Source: Trichopria drosophilae
Taxonomy: Eukaryota > Arthropoda > Insecta > Hymenoptera > Diapriidae
Length of the DNA: 64,000 bases
Reading direction: 5' to 3'
Assembly: GCA_030407085.1 (NCBI GenBank)
Contig: CM059584.1
Coordinates: 140,544,001 to 140,608,000, forward strand
Made by a program: the position numbers and the translations under genes. How positions within the stretch are numbered: the first letter of the stretch is position 1; each line of letters opens with the position of its first letter. The notes under the pieces were generated by a model that worked only from the letters and a program-made list of their open reading frames with translations, searched no databases and was not told the origin of the DNA. Positions 62,980-64,000 of the stretch are shown piece by piece.

Positions 62980-64000
62980 GCGTGCGAAATATTAAACGAT
63001 GGGACGCAGCACGAAAGCATAACATTGATCAAGTAACAGAGACTGCTAAAACCACATTACGGTTTTTGCCAGTGTCGACGGTTCTCCGCTGAATTTTCTT
63101 TATCTGCGACAAAATTAAATGCATTCGAAAGCCGTATGATCGGAACAGTGACCTCGTCGTACCTTTTCAGTATCGGTTTAAATTCAGGGGTCGACAGTCG
63201 CATCGTCGACACTGGCAATTCAATCGTGTGTTTCCGTTCAATTTACGTATATATATATATATTTGTAACGATGGGAATCCGTAACCGGAGGCACCATAAT
63301 TATTCGATTAGGTTTATTTTTATTCTTTACTTTTTGCTTGCCGGTTCGGAGAGAGAGATTTCTTTTTTTTAATCACTCGAATTTCTGTCGTCTCTGCTCG
63401 ATCAATCGCCCGATCACTTTTTTTTTTTTTTCGATAATGCAATGACTATTCCGACTGCCATAAGATTGTAAATATTTTGCACTTTGTTTTATTATGTCAA
63501 CATTCCTCATTGACGGTTAGGGCAAGAACAGAAAGTAAACGGCTGAACTGTGATAATGAAATTCACAAATACTGCTACGTTTCTAGACAGTACAAGACGT
63601 AATTTGTTGAAATTGTAGCAAAAGTTTTTCAGGAAAGGTTTCAAATTCCGTTTTAACGAATAGATTTCTTTTCGAGTGTAAATACGTTTTTTCTTTTTTT
63701 TTTTTTTTTTGAAAAATACTCAACGACCGGAATGATTGAGTTTATTTTTTCGTTTGGTAACTTTGCGTTGCCTTGTATTTTAAGGGAAATCTTAAAAAAG
63801 TGCCATTTTCTTTCAATTAAAACGATTTTGGTAATCTAGAAATTCCAAAATTAATGAAACAAGAATGTTTTTGTAGGTTTACAACTGAAATTCGAACATT
63901 TTTTAATGTTAATTAAGCAATTAACATTTTGTCAAAAAGGTTTTTGAGGTTAGGAAAAACTTATTTCGAATTTCAACTGTAATTTTCCGCGAATCATTTT
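62980..64000. other. No gene recognised
   Basis: Short ORFs only, with poly-T runs at about 63420 and 63695. Composition is slightly GC-richer than the 14-57 kb region, as expected near a gene, and could be an intron or flank of poly(A) polymerase or the next gene. Confidence 0.4.

Overview
This is AT-rich eukaryotic nuclear DNA from an arthropod, most likely an insect. The one clear host gene is a canonical poly(A) polymerase with five coding exons and GT-AG introns (58464-61795). The mobile elements fit an insect: a DD41D ('rosa'-type) Tc1/mariner, a hAT, CR1/Jockey/R1-like LINEs, piggyBac-like TTAA elements, PIF/Harbinger-like MITEs and a tRNA-derived SINE. Nothing fixes the species; Hymenoptera is a weak guess. 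There is no bacterial gene, operon or CRISPR array.

Layout. 1-16 kb: single-copy AT-rich DNA with a decayed hAT transposase (1733-3738), Harbinger-like MITE ends, a degenerate TTTACC-type short repeat (5.0-5.5 kb), a 1.95-kb foldback (8.1-10.1 kb), a nested pair of inverted-repeat elements (11.5-12.7 kb) and a small TTAA MITE (13.7 kb). 16-57.7 kb: a large, old, tandem duplication. A unit running about 16.04-27.02 kb recurs at about 27.45-49.2 kb, swollen by later insertions, and part of it recurs at about 53.26-55 kb. Because the copies align, several insertions can be compared with an uninterrupted paralogous site, which gives exact ends and target-site duplications without a database.

Insertions defined this way are: a TTAA-flanked foldback (20949-22100), a TTA-flanked Harbinger-like MITE (24519-24677), a 5'-truncated LINE with a 13-bp TSD (35806-37913), and a 7.8-kb terminal-inverted-repeat element flanked by TCA (39691-47489). 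The 7.8-kb element keeps part of a pogo-like DDE transposase. It is itself invaded by an intact DD41D mariner (40240-43553), by a foldback next to it in the same TA microsatellite, and by a small MITE. Also notable are a short inverted-repeat element carrying a two-exon SWIM zinc-finger gene fragment with its intron (23452-24334), a foldback built of 15-bp minisatellite repeats (29688-30731), and a clustered family of palindromic elements sharing AATAGTA-YTTTTCG-like ends.

57.8-62.8 kb: the poly(A) polymerase gene, with a GC-richer promoter/5' UTR, five coding exons, a pogo/Tigger-like MITE in its last intron, an AATAAA site next to a genomic A-run, and a possible alternative last exon. The final 1 kb shows no gene.
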